The notes under the pieces: model-generated
Seen by the model: the letters and a program-made list of their open reading frames with translations, nothing else
Database searches by the model: none
Told to the model about the DNA's origin: nothing
Translations under genes and position numbers: made by a program
Shown here: in pieces, positions 27,313 through 40,746 of the stretch
Layout of the letters: each line of letters starts with the position of its first letter
Numbering within the stretch: position 1 is the stretch's first letter
Assembly (NCBI GenBank): GCA_013399875.1
Contig: VXAZ01001722.1
Span: 310,001-374,000 of the forward strand
Origin: Gymnorhina tibicen
Taxonomy: Eukaryota; Chordata; Aves; Passeriformes; Artamidae
DNA: 64,000 nucleotides
Direction of reading: 5' to 3'

Positions 27313-30300
27313 TGTGACTGAAGCCAAGTGAAGATACAGAATTCAATAAAAGTTTTCAAAGCATTATAAAAATAAGGCAGCAACATCCTAGATCAAATTG
27401 AAACATTAATTGCATCAGGCTTAGCTTTGGCTGACTCTATTAATCCTCCATCTAAATGAATATTAAATCCAGTAAAATAAAGTTCTTTTCCACGTACCAA
27501 TAGCAACACTTACTTACTTAAGCTGTGTGCAAACCCTGCTAATACAAATGCCTTCATATAAACACTCACATGAATGTCTTGCTTGGCATATTCATAGGAA
27601 ATCACTATACCTGTGAAGTACATTGATTTATCTTTTATCACATTGCTTCTCCATTTAGATACAAACAAAAGATCAAGAGTCTTTTTGTTTAAAAATTAAT
27701 CTCTGTACTTTATAACATTAACATTATGAGACTGGTTGACAACTTATACTGATGCTATGGATTTCATTATAACTAGAAGAAATTTAGAGCTAAGGAATAT
27801 AATAGGCAATTATAGATAATATATCAAGATAATTTTTCTCTTCCACTTCAACAAACAGAAGCTCTTCCAGAAAAAAGTAAGGCTCATCCAGTCAGAAGGA
27901 GAGATGCTCACTATTAACGCTGTTCTAAGAGTTGTTTGAACAGGTAGTTGTGACTAAGAAGTACTTTACATGAGGAAGACAGAAGCATATAAAATGATCA
28001 AACTAATGAAAGCCCATTATTCAGAATCCTTCACAAAATCAAGATACAGTTAACTTAATTTTATGAATATTTTCAATGCTTTTAGCAGCACCTGGATAAG
28101 GAGCAGCTGTGAAGATAAAACATTATTCCATAATGCTTTATGATCATAAATCTCATTTCTGTGTTTCCACTATCATTTAATTTTATATCAGTTCGGGCAA
28201 TGGGACTGCATATTTCCATGAGCTGCATTCCATTCATCAGACAATCTTTAGGAGGGAAATACCATCAGTGTTTGAAATGAGTTACTGGTATGAAAAAAGT
28301 AAGCATAATAGTGTTTTATGCTTTAGGGAATAATGGGGAATAAAAATAACATGGTAATTATTGGAGGAATAAAAATAACAGCTCTGCTTATGGGCAGCAG
28401 AAAGACTTTAGTCCTAACGTATGTGGTGTGGTGTGTTATTCTGTATTATTAGTCCTGCATGGCACTGCTAAAGAGAAATGGTGGCAAGTCAGGACTAATA
28501 TAACAGGAACTGGAGTATCTGTAGTTCCCTCCTCAACATCTGTTGCATAAAATGTAATTTGCTCATTTGTACAAGCTGTGCTTCTTTAGAGGCAATGTCC
28601 AAATCCTTTTTTTGGATGTACCTGCCCTAATTTGTACAATTTGAATGTGGCCCAAAATAGCCTGCATTTCGGTTTCATGTAATTTGAGGGTTCTGCAGTG
28701 TTCAAATTGTTTATTTAAATTACATAAAACACAAAGCAACACAGGGGTATGAGTGACCAGAGAGTCTGAAAAAAAGAATTGAAAGAGGAATTTTGTTGGG
28801 TTTGTTTTTGTTGTCTTTTTTTTTTCAAGAGGCAGAGCTCTCAAATCACCAGGAAGAATATTAAGGAAAGCAGTTAATATGTAGTTAAAGGAATTGTAAT
28901 GCATATGAACATATGTTGTTTTACCTAATTTTGATCAACTTAAAAGTAAAAATATCTTTATTCCTTCAGTTGGGTTTAACACACCATCTGGTTTAATTAT
29001 TCCTTAGGTAGCACACCATAAAGTTAATAGTAACAGTATTGTTAAGCCAATCAGAAAGAACATTTCTGATGTGATTTTTCACCAAGGATGTTTCTCTTAA
29101 ACCCATTGACTATAAGGTCAATGTAATAAGCTTTTGCATAAGGATTATGTTACTACCAGTGCTTGACAGATGTTAGTTGAGAATAATCACCTCTCAATTG
29201 ACTCAAATCTGCTTACTAAGTGAAAGAATTTAATCATAATCTAAAGTGCTCCTTTAATCTAGAATTTTGGGCAAACCTTTAATTTAAAAATTTTTTGGGA
29301 AGCTATAACGACATTAAAAACACAAGATCTTACAGGATTGTCTACTAAAAGGAAATAAACTGTAGTTTGTAAAAGTCATGTTGATTAAAGAGCCAAAATT
29401 CTAAAATTAATCTCAGTCCCCATTTCAGCAAAGAAAGATGAAGCCTTCAGAAGCCCAGTGAGCCTTCTGAAATCCACCTCTTTGATCAATTAGGCAAGTG
29501 AAATATGGAGAGTTCATTACTCATTGTAATACCAGAGGGATGGTAGAGATTTAGGGATTCACTTCAACATCTTTGAGTTGAAAAGTGACTTCAATCAGTT
29601 TCGCATAATCCCAACTTTAAGGAGTTCTAGTGAAGTTCACCTTTCCACTCCTGCTGACTTTCAATAGACTTAATTATTGTTTAAAATTTTAGCTAAAAAT
29701 TACTTCATGTTGTTTATCTTCAGAAGTATTATTAAAAAAGAAAAAGAATGCTGTAACAAATTCTTACAAAACTGAACATTTCCTTAGGGCCCCAAAAAAC
29801 CTGTTTCTGATCTGACCAGAAAAAGATAAGAAAGGGCCATAGAACAGAATTCCATCTCAACAGATTTTTAAGAATTACTTTAGCAAACACATAAACACAC
29901 AATATGCTATTCTCAATTTAGCAAAAGAAAGGGAGAAGATCTAGAGTACATTATTGGTAGGGGAGTGCTTGATATTTTCATCATCATAACATATATTTCC
30001 ATTCAAAAATGTAGTGTTACATGTTCTCATTCCCTACTCCAGACTTCAGCTATGTGTGTGATAAAGAATGCTATACAGTGATCGTGAATTAACAAACCGG
30101 ATATCAGTCATACTGAAAAAAAGACCATATTAAATCACTTTAACATCACAGTTAATCATTGTTTTCCCAATTCCTATGCTTTGTTGCCCATTGTCACTGG
30201 ATACAATTTATGGCATATTACTGCCATTCTAAATCACACCAGTTACAGTTGTGTCTGGTGACCCCAGGAAATACAAGAGGCAAAAAAATAACTGAATTTC

Positions 30301-31498
30301 TCAACAGCCAGGCTAAATGGAGTTAATGGAAATCATTTGTCATTTACTAAATGCCCCTAAATCTCATTCAACCCCAGATTCCCTGAGCAGAAAACAGCTG
30401 GGGAATGGAGAGCTGTAGAGACAAGCGTCTTATAGCCTTGTGCTGTCCTTAGATTTCCCTAGGTACACATTTACAGCTATCTCTGTGAGTATTGGGCTGA
30501 ATAACTTGTTTATGCAACCAAGTAAATTTGTTCCGTGTTTCAGTATAAATAAAGAACTGAACTAAATAGAACTGTAATCCATAAAATGATAAATAAATTA
30601 CATCAAGACAACTTTGGGTACCTAAATGTGTCTTCTCAACAGAAGAAATGTTACACAAAAGACATGGATCTCTCCCAGGACTCATTTGGGGAAGTCCTAC
30701 AGTTAAGAACATATGATACTGATGAACAGAAGTCATTCCAGCTGTAATTCAAAACTTGAACTTAAAAAGCCTTTTCAAACAGTCCAAGGGAGCTAATCAA
30801 CTTGTCAGAGATATCAGGAGATGAAGACAGTAATCCATAGGTAATTCCATTATTTAGTAAAGATTTATCTGAAGGAGTAATCTCAGCCACATGATCCTAA
30901 ACACTCTTATGCCAGCCACAGCACTCAGAAGCTGTCTGTCTGAAAACCAATTTGACCAAAAGAGTCAGCAGACAAAAGTTTACATAACATCTCTTCAAGT
31001 CATCAAATCTGGTGCCTTGGTATCACAGACCCCTATGTAATGAAATCGTACTTCTGAATCAATTAAATCTCATTTCCACTTAATCCTGAAGTAACACTGT
31101 CTTTTTTTTTTTTTAAGGTTTTTGTTCTTTATTCTTCTGATGTACTTTATATCTCTCAGTTGTTGTTTGACTAAACAGGTCAAGCAATTTTCAATTTCAT
31201 TTCTAGAACAGACATTCAATTTTTCTGAATATCTAATCATTTTCCTCCCTGGTTCAGTATGAGTTTCTGAATAAGGGAATTATACATGGCTTTGCTAATG
31301 AAGTCTCAACCATACTGTCTGAAGTGACATTAACACTTCTCTATTTTCTAATTCACCTTGGGGTCACACACCTTTTTCACAATCCCAGTAATGATTCACA
31401 GATCTCCTGCAACTAACTACCACACCAAGGATCTCTGTTCCTGGAAGATAATAGACGATCTTTCCTTTTACTGCAGAAATTCATGCTGATAATTAAGA
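27313..31498. other. Intronic AT-rich sequence, nothing recognised
   Basis: Contains a short direct repeat of GAATAAAAATAACA near 28336 and 28366. The 113- and 95-codon minus-strand frames show no known motif. Confidence 0.55.
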
Positions 31499-32042
31499 AA
31501 CAGAATCACATAACAGTTAGCGTTGGAAGGGCCCTTTGGCAAAATTCTATTCCAACCCCCTGCCAAGGCATGGTCAGCTAGAGCAGATTACACGGGAATG
31601 TGTACAGGTAGCTTTGGAATGTCTCCAGAGAGGGAGACTCCCCATCCTCCCTGGGCAGCCTGTTCCAAGGCTCTGCCACCCTCAGTGTAAAGCTCTCCCT
31701 CATGTTGAGATAGAACTTCTTGTGTTTCAGTTTATTGCCATTGCTCCTCATCCTGTACCAAGGCACCGCAAAAGAGAGCCTGGCACCATCCTCTTGGCAC
31801 TGGCCTTTGAGATATTTTTATGTATTGATGAGATCTCCTCTCAGTCTCCCCTTCTCCAGATTAAACAGGCCCAGCTCCTGCAATCTCTCCTCATAACAGA
31901 GATGCTCCAGACCCCTCATCATCTTTGTGGCCTCTGCCGGACCCACTCCTGTAGGTCCTTGTCTTTCTTCAACTGTGGAGACCAGACCTGAACACAATAC
32001 TCCAGATGTGGCCCCACCAGGGCCAAGTGGAGAAGGATGGAA
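31499..32042 (-). mobile_element. CR1 LINE 3' fragment
   Basis: In reverse orientation it runs from the terminus (AGAATCACATAACAGTTAGC, then GTTGGAAGGGCCC) through the 'cctgggcagcctgttcc' and 'cttctccagattaaacaggcccagctcc' regions to 'accagacctgaacacaatactccag'. It is about 540 bp and 5'-truncated, same orientation as TAFA5. The 151-codon plus-strand frame here is an antisense shadow. Confidence 0.96.
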
Positions 32043-33318
32043 CTCGTATGATGCTGTACTTCATAAATGTTCATAAATGAACTTCATTTAACTGTAGTTG
32101 CTCCCATTCTATTCTAAGTCTTCACTAATCATCCCTTGGTGTTACACTTTTTCTTATAGATAACATATCAGTATGATTTCAGTATGCAAGCTAAAGGAGA
32201 TATGTTCACCCTAAATACATTTGCTTCTTCAACCATTAGATACAAGGCATTCTTTGATATTATTTAGACCTTTTACTTCAATACAAAACATCCCAGATTC
32301 CCACTGTAGCAAATGATGCCACGGTCAAATCATTTGTTCTACACTAGGGAAACGAGCCAAACAACAAATTCTGCATACAGAGACAATTGCAACAGCTATT
32401 TGATTTTATATGTAAAAGAAAATTCTTAATACTTTTCATTTAGTAGGAAGCAGCTGTAGTCTTTGCTATGTGGAAAACAGAAGGGGAAACAGCTGTTTAA
32501 AAAATCATAACATTTTTAGTGAAAAATGGCTTCAACTTTGGGGATAATTGATGTTGCCAGTAGATTGTTTGAAAATTACCAGCAAAGCATTCAAATAAAA
32601 TGTGTTAAAATTCAGTAGATTTTTAAGTAATTATCAATGTGAAAATTAATTACAATTATAAACTGTTGTATAAACACATATCAGCAGTCAAGAATACACA
32701 ATTGCAGCTTAAAGTAAATTCTTCAGTCACTCACTGGTAGCTGTGACTAGTAGCTACCTAAATCTATCAGGAAGCTCTTGCAAAAAGGAGCCTTTAAGTA
32801 TAAACAGAAAGTTACCACTTTACCCTTTCTGTCATTATTTCTCTTTCATTGCAAGTTCTAATAACTTGATCAATGAAATAAGATACCCCAAATTATTATG
32901 GGGTTTTTTTACTATCTTTTTTCTAAGTGAAGAATTTCATAGTTGAGGAAGAAAAGATGCACTGGGATTCAGTGAAGATTAAGCCTTACCCTATTCTTTT
33001 TGTTCCCATGTCAATCCAGTAAACGAAAATATCAATAGCTTTTTTTCTATTTCAGTAAGTGTACTATTCTTTAGAAATGAGGTCAAACCAATTATTTTCC
33101 TGTAGAGAATCTGACACAATATTTTCTAATCAGCCAAGTAACTGTTTTTCTGTAAACGCAGTTACAAGACCTAGATGTCAAGTTTCAATGTGCATGTGCA
33201 GAAACGTACATTTGTGTAACTCAGAAAGACTGGGCATTTGATTATGACTGCTGGCCAGGCATTAAAAGTACTAAGCCACGCAACAGTTTGACATCTCAGT
33301 GCTGGACATGTTCGCAGC
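32043..33318. other. Intronic sequence between CR1 and the old LINE relic
   Basis: No gene or repeat recognised. The old LINE could extend left of 33319, but the match fades. Confidence 0.5.
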
Positions 33319-33536
33319 TGCTGGCCAAAATCTGATCACCTTTTTCTAAGCAAAATATTCAGTAAAGTAGTAAAAAACCCTTCTGTCTAACACCACCTGT
33401 CGGCTGGGCTTCAGACCAGGCCACTAGCCTGAGACAGCACCTGTGGCTCTGCTGGATGACCTCTGCATTATAGGGAAAAGGAAGACAGTCATATCAGTTC
33501 TAGTAGACTTGGCACCTTTGATACAACTGATCTCTA
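33319..33536 (+). mobile_element. Ancient L2-like LINE reverse transcriptase relic
   Basis: Three short stretches, in broken frames but correct order and spacing, match the reverse transcriptase of L2/CR1-group LINEs. The first is FLSKIFSKVVKN, from 33342, which parallels the usual FLSKILEKVV. The second is GFRPGH, near 33407, followed after a stop by ETA and LLDDL. The third is VISVLVDL, then FDTTDL after a one-base frame slip near 33515, corresponding to the VLVLLDLSAAFDTVDH block. Divergence is much greater than in the CR1 copies, so it is old. It is not part of the CR1 3' ends elsewhere in the window. Assignment to L2 rather than another early LINE is from memory of the motifs. Confidence 0.75.
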
Positions 33537-34911
33537 AATACTCCTACTTTCATCCCAAAGACAGCTGCAGACAGCAAACACTAATAGTCTGAAATTACTT
33601 GGGCCATTTTTCTGAAACCATAAACACGGGATAGTACAAGCATTCCTTTCCTCTACCATCTTCAGACTCTCACAGTGGTCACACTCCTCCTATTTACTTC
33701 TCATCAGGATCTAGATCTGCTAAGTGCAAGCAGCAGAAGCCACACACAGCATTCAACTCTACCTCACACCAAGTATGAATGTAAACAAATTCTGTAAAAA
33801 GCTCCTGTTAAGAGAGGAGGTGGTAAGGACTGAATCCAGGAAGGACAAAACAATGCTTGAAGCTTGAGAGAAGTGCTCAAAAAAACCTTTCTCTGGAATA
33901 ATTTCCATTTACAAATATGTTTGTGGCATTAAAACAGGTCATGTCTTCAAAGATGTATTTTCTTCCTCATCTTTGGCTCAGATACCATGGAAGCAAAAAT
34001 GTCCCCCTGGCTTTCATCTGAGAGTTCTTGGAACTTACCAGGCATGGGTTGGACCTGGTGAAGTGGCCAGTCATTTCTCCACATCTGCACTGCATGTATG
34101 AAAGGAGGAGGGAACTGTGATTTAATGTGGAAATGAAACTTCAAGTGAAAAAAAAATCCAAAAGAATCAACTAAGCAATAAAAATGTGTACAAAGTTTAG
34201 TTCAAACTTTCAAAGGCCTACATTGGTCGATGAAAGTAACTTCTGTACTCATTACCATTCCAAGAAAACAATTATGTTTGTAATTCTTCACAATGAAGTG
34301 TAAGCAACAAAAATTTTATGATGGTATTAGCATCATTGTGATACTAATTCCCACAAGATTAATAGAATACAAATCCAATTTATTCAGATTAATTTACCTT
34401 CATTTTCGTCTTTTACACACAAAATGGAAAGACTCCTATAAATTAATTGAGCTATTTATTCTCCAAAGGAGAGAGAGGGACATGCTTGTTGGCAGTGTTT
34501 TATGAACCTGAAAGGTAATGGGGCCCATAAAACTCTTTGACACATGTTTTTGAGCTTCACATAATTAGTCTGTACCTCACACTTGAGGTGTAAAAAAAGA
34601 CTAGTTTGTTTTGCCTGATCAACTACCAGCTGAATTTGCTGTTCACAAGAATTTATGTCATAGATTTTTAGTCCCTTCTCTTTAAAAAATACTTAAGTTC
34701 ATAGAGGTAGTACGTCTTTTATAAAAGGCAAAAATAGCAGATGCACTATGCCTATACGGCAAAAACACACACCACAACCATTCTTTTTCAATGTTATTGA
34801 AAAGATATGAAGAAAATGCAATTATGTTTAGAAACACATTGCTAATGTACAATCAATATTCTTCAAAGAAAATTGAGATTCATCTTCTTGAATGAATTGA
34901 TATTCATCTGT
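33537..34911. other. Intronic sequence holding the candidate cassette exon
   Basis: Apart from the candidate exon at 34039-34089, nothing is recognised. The 33550-33800 part may be further decayed LINE sequence. Confidence 0.45.
34039..34089 (-). other. Candidate cassette exon within TAFA5 intron 1
   Basis: On the minus strand a pyrimidine-rich tract (TTCCCTCCTCCTTTC) ending CATGCAG is followed by 51 bases and then the donor CCTG|GTAAGTTC. The 51 bases are open in the frame set by TAFA5 exon 1: joining in phase 1 adds 17 residues (MQMWRNDWPLHQVQPMP) and hands on phase 1 again. A second AG five bases in would give 46 bases and break the frame. The known family has no such exon that I recall. 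In 49 kb of intron, acceptor-donor pairs of this quality can arise by chance, so this is a candidate only. Confidence 0.2.
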
Positions 34912-35113
34912 TCTTCACAGAAAGAGTGTCTGGGCATTGGAATGGGCTGCCCAGAGAGCTGGTGGAGTCACCATCCCTGGAGATGTTTAAGAAAAGCCTG
35001 GATGTGGCACTTAGTGCCACGGTCTAGTTTGCAAGGTGGTGTTAGGTCATAAGTTGGACTCAATGATCTCAAAGGTCTTTTCCAACCTAATTGATTCTGT
35101 GATTCTGTGTGAT
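34912..35113 (+). mobile_element. CR1 LINE 3' terminal fragment
   Basis: The block starts within the 'gggcattggaatgggctgcccagagag' region, continues through 'ggtggagtcaccatccctgg' and ends with CCAACCTAATTGATTCTGTG. It is about 200 bp, well conserved and antisense to TAFA5. Confidence 0.95.
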
Positions 35114-38100
35114 CTTACATAGACCTGCTTTTTCATATGTATAGAATCTAGTCAGGCAATGGGGAAGAAAATCTACTATAAAACAAGGCTTATGATGGGT
35201 GTACGTGGACTCTACTTGGTACAGATAGAATCACTCTCCAAAATAGGCTGTAGGAACAAAAGATACTAATTTCCAATATTTGTAAAAGTCTCACATTTAG
35301 ATGAAAATTTTTTCAAATGTTCTAGAAACTAAAACAAACAGAGAACTAAAGCACATTTAAAGTAATACCTCAAAGCTACCTTTAGAAATCTAGCTTGTTT
35401 CAAAACAAGCTGTATACTTAATTTCAATAGAATAGGAAATACTGAGTTTGTTATATATCTTCATACTATCTGCATGTGCTTCATATGTGGAAGCTCTTCT
35501 TCCTTTGTTAGTTCCACTGACTCAGACACTACCACAAATTTCCAATGTGTTGTTTCAATATTAGTCATCTTAAATCCAAGTAAAGGAAACAAAAAGTTTT
35601 CTCTTTTCACCGTTAATGCTCTCATTATCTGCAATTGATTTAAAAGGAGGCTTTTCAACTGTTTACAGAAAATAAATCATTCCTCATCTTGTGTGCTTAA
35701 ACTTGCTCAAATTCCTTGTTTTTAGGAAATAAACATTATGGTAACTTTCCTGGAATAATATCAGCTGTTAATATATGTAGGTTTTAAACGTATCAAGCAA
35801 CATTCACTCTGTCTGAAACAGTCCCAACAAGATCTACTTTCAATACAGGAGAAAATACATTTTTATGGTTATCACTATTGTGTTTTATAGATGTAAACAC
35901 TGCAGCATTTCATGAACCTCGTGGCCAAGATTCCTGTTAAGTGTACACAGCAAGTAAATGAATTTGCCAATATGCATTCTGTAAGATCTTGATTTTCCTG
36001 TCTCTCAGCTAAAATACTACAAAAGCTAGGAACGAACATTTTGACAGATTGTAACCACTTTAATTCCTCCACTGCAACAGTTCTCACATTAAGCAAAGAG
36101 ACAGAAGTGGATGCTCTCAGCAGGTACAGCTTCCTGCCTAGCAGTAATGTTTCAGACTCAGGTGCCTGTGGGAAAGACAAAGAGAGATGCATTTGTTTCC
36201 AATGAAGCAAAACTAAAGTGGATGATCCATAGTATCACATGGTCTTCTCCCATGTGTATCCCTCTGCTTATTTTGTTTTTATCTGAACTGTGCAAGTCTG
36301 TCAGCAAAACTATGTGGAATTGAATAGGAGACATGAGGGGAAAATAAGAGATATCCATAACATAAGGGAGATGTAGGTAAGAGGAAAAGCAACCAACTCA
36401 CAAACAAGCCTCAGTGTGGATTCAGAAGCTTTCATTATTTAATAACAGAATTTTCTCTGACAGTTCTCTATCATATGTACCTGATTTAACTCAACATTTT
36501 ACTCCTCCATTATTTCTTGAAATGTGTCTTTTTTTCCTTCTAACTGAAATTAAATTAAAAATTGAAACAGCAGCAACAACGCCCAACTCATGGCACTATC
36601 TCTGATCTTCCACAAAAGAAAAAAAAAGAGTAGATTTAGAGATGTGGAAAAAAATGCTACTTTTTGATCACTTAAGTTCAGCTACAGTGTTACATTGAGA
36701 TAATAAATATATGAATTTATAGAAATATAAACTGAGAAGCGTAAATCAGAAGCAAATTAAGAACATGAAATTGGTCAAAAGCATACTTCAGAAGTGTTGC
36801 TCTTTGACTTTACAGAAGAGCTCTGTAATTCTCACCCCATATGCTCTATGTCACCATCTCTTTCAAAGATCAAAACCAACTAGCTATGATTTAAGTTCTA
36901 GCTTCCTGGCACCCATTTTTAAGACAGTTGTTCCTGTTCCCAGGAAAATGGATGTTATTCAGCAAAACCATTGGTGTCCTTTGTCACACAAAAGATATTA
37001 CCTCAGTAATACTGACGTGCATCTGAAATTTAGGGGCCCTTGTAATGACAAATGATACATAACCATCACATCCACCAGGGCTGTTCAGCATTTTGGCAAC
37101 TTAAAAGGCTTGTCCAAAATACATGCACGGAAACTGAAAGCGTATTTTTTCCTCAGCACTCAAGTTATAACCTTCAGTAAATAACCATATCTGTTGCTTA
37201 ATATACTTTCAAAAGAATTGAAAATGGCAGAAGGAAATTTAAACTAAATTCTAACAAGGTACTTAGACTCAAGACTACAGTGTGCTGTATCACAGAGATT
37301 ATAATTGGGCTCAGAGAACCTGATGTAGGAAAAAAAACCCAAAACAACATAAAAAAGCTCAGTTCTCAAATCTCTGCAGATCTAGCAGTTGGGAGAAAAA
37401 TTCTCTACACATCTATCAAGTTAATTTGTCTGAGAACTCACTGACAAACTGTGATTCACATAGCAGTACCTGTCATACCAGCTAACAGAAAAGCACTTCA
37501 GAAAGTGGCAAGACAAAAAGTAAGGGCAATTCACCTGACCTTAGATAAGAAAAATAAGGAAGAAAAACTGAAAAATACAGAAAGACAGAAAGCTAATTTT
37601 GGAACTTAATGCCAACACTGAACGCTAAATTCTAAAAGAAGCTCTCAGGAAGGAAATGGTTATCAGTTATTAATAACAGTGAAAGGAAAGGTAGTGAAAT
37701 ATATTGGGAATGTGCTCTAATAAGATAATGTGGATGTTTTCTTGTGTTCTACATACTTGGTCTTTGATGGAGACAAAAAAACCCCAACCTATAGATTCCA
37801 GGAAATTAACTAAGAAAATGAGACAGGCAGGTGCATAATTTGATTTTTGTGTCTCCGCTTAAATTAAAATACTAAGAGGAAAAGATTGGTTTCGCTCTGT
37901 GAAACTGAGGATTCTAAAGGACATCCTTTTCCTCCATATAGAGATGAATTATCTGAGAAAACATTAGACAATGATTCTAAATACTACCTATACTCAATAC
38001 AATGTCAATCTCATGAAGTCAGTGTAATATTTATGCCAAAGAACATACTGGTATACCTACATTGCTGTCAAATGTCAGAATGGGAAAAGGTAAGCATTAA

Positions 38101-38328
38101 CCTGTTTCATAGGAATTGCTTTTGAAATGTCACCAACTCAAATATTATAAATTGTTTTTAAACTAACTCATTGCACTTATATCTACTTATTGAAATATCC
38201 ACTTCTTGTAATTTCAACTGGCAGTTCATGCAGCTTAAGAGTTCGCAGCACCACTTCAGAGAACTCTGCAAAAACATGTGAAAGGAAGCCTTTCTACCAC
38301 CATAAATGTTAAAAAGTATCTACAATAA
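35114..38328. other. Intronic AT-rich sequence, nothing recognised
   Basis: The longest frame (35875-36210, minus, 111 codons) has no known motif. No transposon was identified between the CR1 at 34912 and the LTR at 38329. Confidence 0.55.
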
Positions 38329-38753
38329 TGTTTGGCCAGGACAGGGTTAATTTTTAGCAGTAGCTGGGAGGGGGCATGCCTAGGACAGGGAGGTTATTCC
38401 ATACCACCTCAGGTCATTGCCAGGTGAAGGGGAAAGGCCCTCTCACTTCTGGGGAGAAGCGGTTCCTTCCGGTTAAGAAAACATGGCAGGGGAACTGTCT
38501 GGTCTTGTTTATTCTCATAGGGTCTGCAGTGACCATTTTTGCATGTGAATCACTCCCTTTTGCCCACTTTTATTATTAACGTTGTTGCTGTTACTGTTCA
38601 TTTCTTATCTCATTGCTGTTTCCAGTAAATTGTTTTTCTCTCAACCCATAATGTTTTGTGCTTCCAATTGGAGCTGCGGTGGAGGGGGAGCAGTGGGGGG
38701 GGATTTTTTAGTGAGAGTACTAAATTGGAGAATACCATTTCTAAACCATGACA
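38329..38753 (+). mobile_element. Solo LTR, ERVL-like, with near-complete target-site duplication
   Basis: This 425-bp block starts TGTTTGGCCAGGACAGGG and ends CTAAACCATGACA, the TG...CA ends of an avian ERVL-type LTR. The five bases before it (AATAA) and after it (AGTAA) match at four of five positions, which fits a 5-bp duplication made by retroviral integrase. A stretch near 38680 (GGAGCTGCGGTGGAGGGGGA) corresponds to the G-rich U5 part. No internal coding region remains. The 67-codon frame inside is not a gene. Antisense to TAFA5. Confidence 0.82.
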
Positions 38754-40746
38754 AGTAAGGCATTCTACATTTGTAGATGGGATTAAGGTAGAGATCTCTA
38801 GTTACACAGGCAGCACAACCAGAACTGGACAGCTTTTAGACAAAGAATGTCCATGAAGATATATTTACTGTGGAAAAAGGTGAAAAGCAATATATTCCTT
38901 GAACAAAAAAATTTTTATAAAACAATGAGCTATAGAAGGCAGCAAATCTCTCCAGATGAAAAGGACTGTAAAAATAGCACTTACACTGAAGAATGGAGAA
39001 TTGGAGGAACATCTCATGTCATAAAGCCCAATATCCTGCCAAAAATAACCACATAACATTTTTCATACAAAGCTTTTATTTTCTTCATATCTGCTTTTAT
39101 ACTCAAGGTAAGCATTTCAGGTCTTCTTTGCCCCTGCATCTTCTTGTAAACATGTACACATTGTTCACCTTTAAACCTCTTCTTACCTAAATCAGTAGTA
39201 GATGAAGGTGTTTCAAATGTTTTAACCACACTATAAAGGTTTGCATGATGAAAATGTGTTCAATATTGTTTCATATGGAAGAGGCTTAAAAATGAGAAAA
39301 AAGGAATGGTAAAGCTGATAACCTTTGGTACACTCTGAAATCCACGTATTTTCCAACTTCTGGGGGAAAGACAGTATTTTTGGAGTGTTCAGAGTGTAAC
39401 AATACTGGCAAAGAAACTGGAGAATTTACAGTAAGACAAAACATTTCAAAAAATATTCGGGATACAAACTGTTTGCAAAGATGTCTTCAGAAAATCTCAG
39501 TAATTTATGCCAACTACATCCCTCGAATTGTACAAATCCTTTGCTGCATTAGTTCAATATCTTGACCTACAGGCTTAATCAATCTGTACCACAAGCCCAT
39601 TTTTCTATGTTTTTTCTTCCCTACAGAAATACTGAACCAGTTATTTGGCATTAAACATTTCAATATTAAATGTGGGCCTTGAAAATAAGAAGAGCAACAT
39701 TCTAAAGATGGTGTAATGAAGGACTGGATTAATGTGATAATATTATATGTTAAAATCTTAGCCAGCTGTCTATCTGCCAACAAAGACAAGCACTTCTGCA
39801 GCACAATTTACCTAAAACTCTAAACTCTCGTGTATCTAAAACAGGTCACATGAACTGCACTGTGAAAATGTTTACGCTTTCACTGACTTTTAAATGAGAT
39901 TATGGTAAATATAGATGACTACACTGCAGAAATCTAAAGTAAGGGAAGACCCATCCTGTTCAGATGAAACTGAAATTATTTGTCAGCTGTTTCTTTTAAT
40001 CTATGAAGATCTGAGTTCCAGAACATTTCTATTTGGGTTTGGTGTTTTTATTTGTTTGTTTTGTTTGTTTTGCTTGTTTCGCAGCTGTAGCTGAGAACTT
40101 AAAATGAAAACATCTGTGAAAGTTCTTTAAAATGATATCTTAAAAGAATCATTATTCCAGATATTATGCTCTACAAGCACATGTTAGGTCAACTGCTTTA
40201 GAGCAGGTAATTTCACCAAAATTATTACCTTTCAGTAACATTCGGTGATATCAAATTTTAAAGCCTCTTAGTTTTATTTTAAATATTGATATGTTTTTTA
40301 CTGAGCACATACATACACAAAACCATATAAACTCTTACCTTACAATGAATGTTCAATAAAGCAGTACTGACAGGAGATATTTAGAAAGCTCTGGAAAACC
40401 TTTCTGATATTTTTCAACAAAATTCTTTTTAATAATAACTCAAATGATTATATTAGTTCAATTCAGAAAAGAATTTTCTATTTTTTATGATTCAAGCTGA
40501 TACCCAGAACAACACTGGAATTTGTTCAGTATACAAAAAAAATAATAGAAACAGTCACATTTCTTTTAGGTTGCACAGAAGAAAAGTGTCTACCTATGGT
40601 ATAACTAAACAGAAGGTTCATTTTGGTTCAAAAAATGAGAAACCAGTGAACCCTTTCAGTAACACAAGAGAATGCTATCAGTAACAGGTAACCTCTTAAT
40701 ATCTGTTGCACTTATATTTTGTTTAATTTAAAGCAAGAGAACAAAA
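38754..40746. other. Intronic AT-rich sequence, one TTTG repeat
   Basis: Overlapping short frames around 38847-39229 look random. Only the simple repeat at 40049 is recognisable. Confidence 0.55.
40049..40080 (+). repeat. (TTTG)n simple repeat
   Basis: TTTGTTTGTTTTGTTTGTTT followed by TGCTTGTTTC; a short imperfect tetranucleotide repeat. Confidence 0.88.

Noticed and set aside
28563..28904. 113-codon minus-strand frame
   Set aside because: No recognisable domain, runs of Lys and Phe from A/T tracts, no splice sites fitting TAFA5.
31536..31991. 151-codon plus-strand frame
   Set aside because: Antisense reading of a CR1 3' end that is present in the minus orientation.
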